Source: Pseudomonadota bacterium (GTDB taxonomy: Bacteria > Pseudomonadota > Gammaproteobacteria > Halothiobacillales > Halothiobacillaceae). Taken from it: a stretch of DNA of 5,185 nt. The translations under genes were made by a program, and so were the position numbers. The stretch's first letter is position 1. Each line of letters opens with the position of its first letter. Location of the stretch: assembly GCA_021795795.1 (NCBI GenBank), contig JAJYPA010000562.1, positions 1 to 5,185 of the forward strand. The letters are read 5' to 3'. The notes under the pieces are model-generated. The model saw only the letters and a list, made by a program, of their open reading frames with translations. It did no database searches and was not told the origin of the DNA. Positions 1-5,185 of the stretch are shown here, piece by piece.

Positions 1-631
1 TCATCCACGCCATGGTTTTGGCTACCATGATTTGCTGTTCTTTGGCCGGATACATATATCCCTGGCAGCGGACGATCAGTTCGGCGCCTTTCATGGCGCA
101 ATCACGCCAAATCTCCGGATAGTTGCCATCATCGCAAATAATTAGACTCACCTTGAGCCCCTTTGGCCCTTCCGTTACATATGTATTGTCACCGGGATAC
201 CAGCCCTCGATGGGGCACCAGGGCATGATCTTGCGATATTTCTGAACGATTTCCCCTTTGTCATTGATTAGCACAAGGGTGTTGTAGGGGACTTTTATGG
301 GATGCTGTTCATGCCGTTCACCGGTTAGGGAGAACACCCCCCAAACTTTTGCGTCTCTGCAGGCCTGGGCGAAGATATCCGTCTCCTCTCCGGGGATCAT
401 GGACGCGGTCGCGAACATTTCCTCCTTGTCATACATGATCCCATGGGTGCTGTACTCCGGGAACACCACCAGATCCATCCCCGGCAAACCCATCTTCATC
501 CCAACCATCATCTCGGCGATCCTCCTTGCGTTTTCCAGGACTTCACGCCTAGTGTGCAGCCGCGGCATCTTATAATTGACCACCGCTACCCCAACACTGT
601 CGTTACTGCTTGAAATATCACCGTGCCGCAT
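1..631 (-). CDS. amiE: Aliphatic amidase AmiE (3' end cut by the window edge)
   Basis: Cytoplasmic nitrilase-superfamily amidase that hydrolyses short aliphatic amides (acetamide, propionamide and relatives) to the carboxylic acid and ammonia. The 210 visible residues start [20 protein letters not shown], which I recognise as almost the same as Pseudomonas aeruginosa AmiE; this N-terminus separates it from formamidase AmiF, which starts differently. The catalytic residues sit at the expected numbers: Glu59 (in FPEYS), Lys134 (in YRKIMPW), Glu142 (in PIEGW) and Cys166 (in [12 protein letters not shown]). The family is about 346 residues long, so roughly 136 C-terminal residues lie beyond the left edge. 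The ATG is supported by a strong Shine-Dalgarno AAGGAG at 638-643, 6 nt upstream. It is the last visible gene of the cluster, 55 bp after fmdB; that gap shows nothing except this ribosome binding site. No frameshift or missing key residue is seen in the visible part. Confidence 0.97.
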   Translation of the reverse strand, partial: MRHGDISSSNDSVGVAVVNYKMPRLHTRREVLENARRIAEMMVGMKMGLPGMDLVVFPEYSTHGIMYDKEEMFATASMIPGEETDIFAQACRDAKVWGVFSLTGERHEQHPIKVPYNTLVLINDKGEIVQKYRKIMPWCPIEGWYPGDNTYVTEGPKGLKVSLIICDDGNYPEIWRDCAMKGAELIVRCQGYMYPAKEQQIMVAKTMAWM

Positions 632-686
632 AAACTACTCCTTTTCCCAATTTTCCGGTCATGCCACCCTGGCGAAACTTCTTCTA

Positions 687-983
687 CTAATGACTCAGCA
701 TCCACGGCCTGCCGTTGCGGGCGACCTGGCTACCATGCTGCCGACATCCCGCCGCGGAATGTCCACGTTCTTTTGCGGCGAGGCGCGGCTTTTCCGCACT
801 GGCTTCGTTGTGCTGATGGGCCTTGCGCACGGCGGAGCTCAGGGCCGAGAGATGCGGGGCGCTCAGAATGCGTTGCGCATCAGCGCCACATTGCGGGCAA
901 ACGCAGTTTTGCGCTGATTCATCCATTTTTCGCAAGCTGGTGAATACACCACAATGGTTACACAGATATTCATAGATGGGCAT
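687..983 (-). CDS. fmdB: FmdB-type zinc-ribbon protein of the amidase cluster
   Basis: Small 98-residue protein starting MPIYEYLCNHCG, the signature of the FmdB family (putative regulatory protein, CxxC_CXXC_SSSS-type zinc ribbon). Two knuckles are visible: Cys8/Cys11 and Cys29/Cys32 (CPQCG), with an extra Cys27. They are followed by a Ser/Ala-rich linker, a charged RKAHQHNEASAEKPR segment and a C-terminus ending GRPWMLSH, which resembles the tail of FmdB proteins beside formamidases (from memory). FmdB was proposed as a regulator of formamidase in Methylophilus methylotrophus; its molecular role is not firmly known and a metal-linked accessory role is equally possible. I chose the ATG at 983 because GGAGG at 989-993 sits 5 nt upstream and the protein then begins exactly at the family's MPxYEY start. 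An in-frame ATG at 1004 would add seven residues (MPESEET) but lies at the edge of the palindrome and lacks a good ribosome site. Confidence 0.88.
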   Translation of the reverse strand: MPIYEYLCNHCGVFTSLRKMDESAQNCVCPQCGADAQRILSAPHLSALSSAVRKAHQHNEASAEKPRLAAKERGHSAAGCRQHGSQVARNGRPWMLSH

Positions 984-988
984 TGTTT

Positions 989-993
989 CCTCC
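989..993 (-). promoter_or_regulatory. Ribosome binding site that decides the fmdB start
   Basis: The minus strand reads GGAGG, then AAACA, then ATG at 983. This is a near-ideal Shine-Dalgarno sequence and spacing, and it favours the start at 983 over the in-frame ATG at 1004. The site begins only 5 nt downstream of the palindrome at 999-1030. Confidence 0.8.
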
Positions 994-998
994 GATTC

Positions 999-1030
999 GG
1001 GCACTGCAGGAGCATGCTCCTGCAGTGCCC
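999..1030 (-). repeat. Perfect 32-bp palindrome in the fmdA-fmdB gap
   Basis: The arm GGGCACTGCAGGAG is followed by CATG and then the exact reverse complement of the arm, so the whole 32 bp is self-complementary. In mRNA it would form a 14-bp, GC-rich stem with a CAUG loop. It lies in the 57-bp gap, 10 nt after the fmdA stop codon and 5 nt before the fmdB Shine-Dalgarno sequence. No run of T follows it in the direction of transcription, so it does not look like a standard Rho-independent terminator. More likely roles are protecting the 3' end of the fmdA message after processing, damping expression of fmdB-amiE, or acting as a DNA operator; these are inferences. Confidence 0.85.
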
Positions 1031-1040
1031 CATTTGCATC

Positions 1041-2267
1041 CTATTTTGGTATCGCCAGCGCCACTCCCGGTGGCAGCGATATCTGGGGACCGCCCGCACC
1101 CGGACGGATGTCGAAATCGAAGATTTCCGTCGGGATATAGAGGGTCGCGCAGGCGTTGGGTATGTCCACGATCCCGCTAATCCTGCCTTCCACCGGGGCG
1201 GTGCCCAGGATCACGTAAGCCTGCTCGCCGCTGTAGCCGAATTTTTTTAGGTACTCAATGGCATTGAGCGCTGCCTGGCGATAGGCCACATGGGCGTCCA
1301 GGTAATACTGTTTTCCCTGCTCGTCGACGGAGATACCTTCGAAGACCAGATACTCGCTATAGTGTGGTTCCATGCGGCCGGTCTTGAAGATGGGATTCTT
1401 GATTCCGTATTTCGCCATGCCGCCCTTGATGATATCCACATGCAGGTCGATCCAGCCCGCCATTTCTATGGCGCCGCAGAAGGTGATCTCGCCATCGCCC
1501 TGGGAAAAGTGGAGGTCCCCGACCGACAAACCGGCGTTTTTCACGTAGACGGGAAAGTAGATCCGTGAACCGCGGGTCAGGTTCTTGATGTCGCAATTCC
1601 CGCCGTGCTCTCTGGGTGGTACGGTCCGGGCCGCGACCTTGCCCGCTTCCTTGGTCAAGTTCGGATCCAGGTGACCGAGGAGGGCGGTGTCGGCACAAGG
1701 CGGCGCCGCCAGGGGTGGCACCCGCTCCGGATCGGTGGCAATCAGTTCCGCTTCCCGCCGGTTCCACTCCGCAAGCAACGTATGGGAGGGGAGGCAGCCT
1801 ATGAGCCCGGGGTGGGTAATACCGTGATAACGGACACCGGGAACATGGCGGGACGTGGCCATGACACCATGGAAGTCCCAGCACGCCTTGCGTGCCTCCG
1901 GATAGTGATCGGTGAGAAAACCGCCGCCATTCTCCCGGGAAAATATGCCGGTGAAACCCCACTCAGATTCCTGGAAGGCGCCGATATCGAGGATATCCAC
2001 CACCAACAGGTCGCCCGGCTCGGCCCCTTCCACCCCCACTGGCCCACTGAGGTAATGCACCTTGGTAAGGTCCACGTCACGGACGTCACCGGCATCGTCA
2101 TTATCGGTGATTTGGCCCCCGGTCCAGTCCAGACACTCCACCCGGAACTCGCTCCCAGGTTTCACCATCGCCACCATCGGAATATCCGGATGCCAGCGGT
2201 TGTGCGGCAGGATATCTTGCTTTTCCGGGGCCTTTCCCAAATCTACCTTGATCAATGTCTTCGGCAT
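1041..2267 (-). CDS. fmdA: Formamidase FmdA (acetamidase/formamidase family)
   Basis: Complete 408-residue protein of the acetamidase/formamidase (FmdA_AmdA) family, whose members are about 400 residues long. It hydrolyses formamide to formate and ammonia in the cytoplasm and is unrelated in fold to AmiE. Family landmarks are visible in order: HNRWHPDIP at 22-30, an early Asp/Gly stretch ending YLSGPVGVEGAEPGDLL at 72-88, THPG at 151-154, REHGGNCDIKNLTRGS at 219-234, DLHFSQGDGE at 251-260 followed by EMAGWIDL, and EIFDFDIRPG at 381-390. The HGGNCD and DLHFSQGDGE motifs belong to the predicted active-site and metal-binding core. The ATG is preceded by AGGAG at 2276-2280, 8 nt away, and lies 19 bp after the permease stop codon, which indicates co-transcription. 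The adjacent fmdB supports formamidase rather than acetamidase. It is GC-richer than the two upstream genes. Confidence 0.97.
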   Translation of the reverse strand: MPKTLIKVDLGKAPEKQDILPHNRWHPDIPMVAMVKPGSEFRVECLDWTGGQITDNDDAGDVRDVDLTKVHYLSGPVGVEGAEPGDLLVVDILDIGAFQESEWGFTGIFSRENGGGFLTDHYPEARKACWDFHGVMATSRHVPGVRYHGITHPGLIGCLPSHTLLAEWNRREAELIATDPERVPPLAAPPCADTALLGHLDPNLTKEAGKVAARTVPPREHGGNCDIKNLTRGSRIYFPVYVKNAGLSVGDLHFSQGDGEITFCGAIEMAGWIDLHVDIIKGGMAKYGIKNPIFKTGRMEPHYSEYLVFEGISVDEQGKQYYLDAHVAYRQAALNAIEYLKKFGYSGEQAYVILGTAPVEGRISGIVDIPNACATLYIPTEIFDFDIRPGAGGPQISLPPGVALAIPK

Positions 2268-2286
2268 TGCTAAAGCTCCTTATTTC

Positions 2287-3951
2287 TTAGCCGCACTTGA
2301 CGGGTACACCCTTGATAACACCCACCTCTTTGCACTGATCCAGGCATTGGATATCCAGCGAGCAGCAGAGGGAACAGATGGGCCCGTCATGATACGGGCA
2401 GCAGGCCATGTCTTCCTTTTCGTACTCGTGGCCACAAGACGTGCAGGTCAACACATCATGATGGGTGCCGGCATGGTAGTGCGCATCTCGCGCAATGTAA
2501 TACTTCCCTTGCGTTATGATCGCAATTATCGGCGAGGCAATAAATGCTATCGCCAAGGCTATAAACGCACTGAACGCTTGGGCGTATTCACCAAAAACGC
2601 CAAAAAACGCGGCAATGGAAATCACCGAGGCGATGATCATTGCACCAAAACCAACCGGATTGAAGTTGTATAGATGCGCCCTCTTAAATTCCACATATGA
2701 TGGGCTGAGCTTTAGCAGCGGTTTATTGATCACGAGGTCAGCCACTACCGCACCAATCCATGCAACCGCAATATTAGAGTAAAATCCCAGAATATGGCCG
2801 AGGACGGAAAACATGTTTGCTTCCATCAATGCAAGAGAAATACCAACATTAAGGAAAATATATACAACTCGCCCCGGATGGATGTGAATAATTCGAGAAA
2901 AGAAGTTAGACCAGGATAACGATCCGGAATAGGCATTGGTGACATTGATTTTGATCTGGGACAGAAGAACAAAAAACGTTGCAACGGTAATGGCTGTAGC
3001 CAATCCCGGGAAAATATAGTGGAACCCCGCGATATACATCTGAATCGGTTCATTAGCCTTATCCAAGGCGGTCCCGTGGGAAACGGCCAGTGACGCAAAG
3101 AAGGACCCCATCAATTGCTTGCTAAGACCAAGGAGTACCCAGCCTGGGCCGGCAGCGAGAACGGCAACCCACCATATCCATGCCCTACCCTTGGTTTTGT
3201 TGGGCATGAATCTTAAATAGTCAGCCTGCTCACCGATCTGGGCAATCAACGATAATGCGATGCCAGCGGCTGTGCCAAAATACAGTGGATTAAACCCTGC
3301 CCCGGTCGGTGACTTCCCGGCAAACTCCGTCCAGGTGGTGAACGCGCTTGGATCTTTAATCAGTACCGCAAGAAATGGTGCTACCAACAACGTTATCCAT
3401 ACAGGCTGTGTCCACTTCTGCAGAACCGACAGCAGCGTCATACCAAAGGCCACTAACGGTATGATGATTAATGAGGCTATAGCATATGCCCACGGCAATG
3501 GGATTCCCCAATACAGGTTCATTGCTTGGGACATTATTGATCCCTCTAAAGCAAAGAATATGAATGTAAATGAGGCATACACAACCGAGGTGAAGGTCGA
3601 GCCCAAATATCCAAATCCTGCACCACGAGTCAGGAGATCGACATCTACATTGTATTTCGCTGAGTAATAGGCGATTGGAATCCCGGTTAGGAAAATAACT
3701 AAGGCAGCGGCAAGTATCCCCCAGAAAGCATTCGTAAAACCAAATTGAACTGCCAATGAACCGCCAATAGCCTGATCAGCCATATAAGCTATGCCACCCA
3801 GAGCAGCCATAGCGACAGCATACTCAGACCATTTACGAAAGCTTTTAGGAGCATAACGAAGCGAATAATCCTCAAGCACAGGATTATTCACCAATCCATT
3901 GAAGCGGCGAGAAGATGTTCCAAACCATTTTTTTTCAGTATTTGCTACCAT
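2287..3951 (-). CDS. NCS1-family permease with a cysteine-rich C-terminal domain
   Basis: A 554-residue inner-membrane transporter of the nucleobase:cation symporter-1 (purine/cytosine permease) family. After a polar N-terminus (RRFNGLVNNPVLEDYSLRYAPKSFRKW), about 12 hydrophobic segments run from roughly residue 42 to 480. Recognisable family stretches include GEQADYLRFMP (240-250), AAGPGWVLLG (266-275) and QIKINVTNAYSGSLSWSNFF (332-351). Beyond the transporter core, residues 491-553 form a His/Cys-rich tail with ten cysteines, unusual for NCS1 proteins of 420-500 residues. Known NCS1 substrates are nucleobases, hydantoins and allantoin; position between a porin and a formamidase suggests short amides or urea here, but that is inference. 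I chose the ATG at 3951 because GAGGTG lies 4 nt upstream; the in-frame ATG at 3963 would add MRCF but has only a weak site. It follows the porin by 73 bp, a gap with only weak 4-bp stems. Confidence 0.92.
   Translation of the reverse strand: MVANTEKKWFGTSSRRFNGLVNNPVLEDYSLRYAPKSFRKWSEYAVAMAALGGIAYMADQAIGGSLAVQFGFTNAFWGILAAALVIFLTGIPIAYYSAKYNVDVDLLTRGAGFGYLGSTFTSVVYASFTFIFFALEGSIMSQAMNLYWGIPLPWAYAIASLIIIPLVAFGMTLLSVLQKWTQPVWITLLVAPFLAVLIKDPSAFTTWTEFAGKSPTGAGFNPLYFGTAAGIALSLIAQIGEQADYLRFMPNKTKGRAWIWWVAVLAAGPGWVLLGLSKQLMGSFFASLAVSHGTALDKANEPIQMYIAGFHYIFPGLATAITVATFFVLLSQIKINVTNAYSGSLSWSNFFSRIIHIHPGRVVYIFLNVGISLALMEANMFSVLGHILGFYSNIAVAWIGAVVADLVINKPLLKLSPSYVEFKRAHLYNFNPVGFGAMIIASVISIAAFFGVFGEYAQAFSAFIALAIAFIASPIIAIITQGKYYIARDAHYHAGTHHDVLTCTSCGHEYEKEDMACCPYHDGPICSLCCSLDIQCLDQCKEVGVIKGVPVKCG
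2293..2481 (-). other. His/Cys-rich metal-binding-like tail domain of the permease
   Basis: This part of the permease gene encodes residues 491-553, after the last membrane segment. It begins with a histidine cluster (H491, H493, H497, H498), then CTSCG (C503, C506), a DMACCP element (C517, C518), ICSLCCSLDIQC (C526, C529, C530, C536), C540 and C553. The spacing suggests two zinc-ribbon-like or metal/redox knuckles. From memory, a similar DMAxCP...GPICSLCCSLDxxC element occurs between NCS1-like permease domains and histidine kinase domains in some bacterial hybrid sensors; here no kinase follows. The tail is probably cytoplasmic. The stretch has more GC than the membrane part of the same gene. 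Confidence 0.75.
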
Positions 3952-3955
3952 AAAG

Positions 3956-3961
3956 CACCTC
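3956..3961 (-). promoter_or_regulatory. Ribosome binding site that decides the permease start
   Basis: GAGGTG on the minus strand, 4 nt before the ATG at 3951 (GAGG core 6 nt away). It overlaps the alternative ATG at 3963, so ribosomes bound here would start at 3951 and the protein would begin MVANTEKKW. Confidence 0.65.
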
Positions 3962-4024
3962 ATTAATCCCGGTATATATGCGAACTGGCGATACTACACG
4001 CCGCTTTGATTTCCAATCGGCATG

Positions 4025-5185
4025 CTAGAACATGAAGCCCGTCTCTAACATCGCTCGGACTTGGGTCGGGTTTGCACCTTGCGCACCGAATACGTTCCCG
4101 GGTACATAATTTGAGACATGTACTAAAGAGAGTTCCTCTCTGACAAAGTAACCGCCAGACTGATATGTTGGGGTGATATCGAACGCCCATGCATGCATTC
4201 CATTACCATAACCAATAAAGTTCCCTGCAATACCGCCATCACCCGGCGTCCCGCTGGCTGTTGCGTAATTGAGATCGGCGGCTAAAGACCACGTTTTGGT
4301 GAATGTGTAGTTTGCATGAAGAGCAACGCCCAAATTATAAGATCCTCTGGTGGTACCGAACGCACTATTTTTTGGAGTATAAATTACCTGGACTTCGGGA
4401 ACGATTGATAGAGGTCCATGGGTATACTCATAATAAGCTCCATATATGTCACTGTTATCGAGGCCCAAACTACTGTTGACATAGGGATTGGTGGAATAAG
4501 AAGAAACACCCAGATAATCGGCCACAGTTCCGGTGTGTCCGAGATTTCCGCCTGCATACACATTAATGTTATTATTATCATTGATAGTATAAGTCAGCAA
4601 TCCGTCTACCCAATTATATCTATTTGAGTAATAACCGTCATTCCACGAGACTGAAACGCTAATCGGTCCTTTTGTGTAATTTAGCTGAATCCCCCTATTT
4701 ACAGATGGCTCTATAGCCCAAATAAAACCTGCTTCTATGTTGGCTCTTTGATAAGAGAACGTGGGGGTATAGCCATACAACACAGGCAGATTACCTATCT
4801 CAAACGAGAAATTTTTCGCTGGGGCTATAGTTAGATAAGCCCAAACCAGAGGGCCGAAAGCTCTTGTGGCTGACCTCGCGGAAGAAAATGGCGCGCCCAT
4901 CTGGGGGAAACTGTACGCTCCCCCTTGCAAATAAAACTGAACCAATCCAGTATTCTTTTGAACTATAACAAATGCGTTACTCAGCGCCGCTCCAACATGC
5001 TTGCTGGCGAGAGGCCCCACCGAAGAAGGAGACGGATTATCTTGCCAGAATCCGTATCCTGACAGCACTCCTTGTACGTTTACCTTGCCTAGCGGGCCTG
5101 CATCTATATTAAAGGATGATGGAGGCAATCCAAACGCGTTAGCGGTGGTATCTGTTGCTGCGGCTATACTTAGCAATGCGGCTAC
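4025..5185 (-). CDS. Outer-membrane beta-barrel porin (5' end cut by the window edge)
   Basis: The frame is open to the right edge, giving 386 visible residues; the true start lies outside. The first residues, VAALLSIAAATDTTANA, look like the end of a signal peptide with cleavage after ANA, leaving a mature barrel of about 369 residues starting FGLPPSS. The rest alternates polar and aromatic residues in strand-turn patterns, has no cysteine, and ends LETGFMF with the C-terminal Phe used for outer-membrane assembly. Stretches such as GLVQFYLQGGAYSFPQMG, NFSFEIGNLPVLYG and SVSWNDGYYSNRYNWV match my memory of the putative beta-barrel porin-2 (BBP2, OmpL-like) family. Its place ahead of a permease and two amidases suggests it admits small amides or urea, like the amide-inducible porin FmdC of Methylophilus methylotrophus; I infer analogy, not orthology, so give no symbol. 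It is AT-richer than fmdA, with runs of AAT/AAC codons around 4560-4580. Confidence 0.87.
   Translation of the reverse strand, partial: VAALLSIAAATDTTANAFGLPPSSFNIDAGPLGKVNVQGVLSGYGFWQDNPSPSSVGPLASKHVGAALSNAFVIVQKNTGLVQFYLQGGAYSFPQMGAPFSSARSATRAFGPLVWAYLTIAPAKNFSFEIGNLPVLYGYTPTFSYQRANIEAGFIWAIEPSVNRGIQLNYTKGPISVSVSWNDGYYSNRYNWVDGLLTYTINDNNNINVYAGGNLGHTGTVADYLGVSSYSTNPYVNSSLGLDNSDIYGAYYEYTHGPLSIVPEVQVIYTPKNSAFGTTRGSYNLGVALHANYTFTKTWSLAADLNYATASGTPGDGGIAGNFIGYGNGMHAWAFDITPTYQSGGYFVREELSLVHVSNYVPGNVFGAQGANPTQVRAMLETGFMF

Noticed and set aside
999..1030. The palindrome as a Rho-independent terminator
   Set aside because: No T-run follows in the direction of transcription; a strong ribosome site and fmdB follow directly.
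1605..2273. A 222-codon plus-strand open frame antisense to fmdA
   Set aside because: It lies almost wholly opposite a clear full-length formamidase, has no recognisable domain, and long opposite-strand open frames are expected in GC-rich coding DNA.
2062..2673. A 203-codon plus-strand open frame across the permease-fmdA junction
   Set aside because: It spans the ends of two well-supported minus-strand genes, and its product is low in recognisable motifs; it is a shadow frame.
3952..3963. Permease start at the ATG at 3963 (extra MRCF)
   Set aside because: The upstream bases show only a weak Shine-Dalgarno sequence, whereas GAGGTG fits the ATG at 3951 and overlaps the 3963 start codon.
3952..4024. 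Internal promoter or terminator in the porin-permease gap
   Set aside because: Only 4-bp stems (GGCG/CGCC and GATT/AATC) and a short ATATAT stretch are seen; neither a paired -35/-10 nor a terminator hairpin can be supported.
5174..5176. TTG as the porin start codon
   Set aside because: The frame stays open to the right edge and this codon falls in the middle of what looks like a signal peptide, so the true start is outside the window.
1..5185. CRISPR array, tRNA, rRNA, insertion sequence or attachment site
   Set aside because: No spaced direct repeats, RNA gene signatures, transposase frames or flanking inverted repeats were seen; nearly all bases belong to the five genes.

Overview
The window holds five genes, all on the minus strand and closely spaced. 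They read as one operon for taking up short-chain amides and cutting them to ammonia plus a carboxylate. In transcription order (high to low coordinates) they are: an outer-membrane beta-barrel porin (its 5' end lies beyond the right edge), an NCS1-type inner-membrane permease with an unusual cysteine-rich tail, formamidase FmdA, the small zinc-ribbon protein FmdB, and aliphatic amidase AmiE (its 3' end lies beyond the left edge). Gaps between genes are about 73, 19, 57 and 55 bp. No convincing promoter or terminator lies inside, so the promoter is probably upstream of the porin, outside the window.

The organism is a diderm (Gram-negative) bacterium, because the first gene encodes an outer-membrane barrel with a signal peptide and a C-terminal phenylalanine. 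The porin and amidase types are typical of Proteobacteria. I cannot name a genus. Base composition is mixed: the fmdA-fmdB part is clearly GC-rich (roughly 60-65% in sampled lines), while most of the permease and the porin are nearer 40-48%. This suggests an accessory module assembled from parts.

How the genes would work together (inference from family knowledge and gene order): the porin admits small amides to the periplasm, the NCS1 permease carries them across the inner membrane, FmdA hydrolyses formamide to formate and ammonia, and AmiE hydrolyses acetamide, propionamide and similar aliphatic amides. FmdB is a small putative regulator or accessory protein habitually found next to formamidase. 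The layout resembles the Methylophilus methylotrophus fmd system (porin, transporter, FmdA, FmdB), but an NCS1 permease replaces the ABC transporter and a second, unrelated amidase is added.

The points most worth a second look are the cysteine-rich C-terminal domain on the permease, the NCS1 permease as candidate amide importer, and a perfect 32-bp palindrome in the fmdA-fmdB gap that ends 5 nt before the fmdB Shine-Dalgarno sequence.
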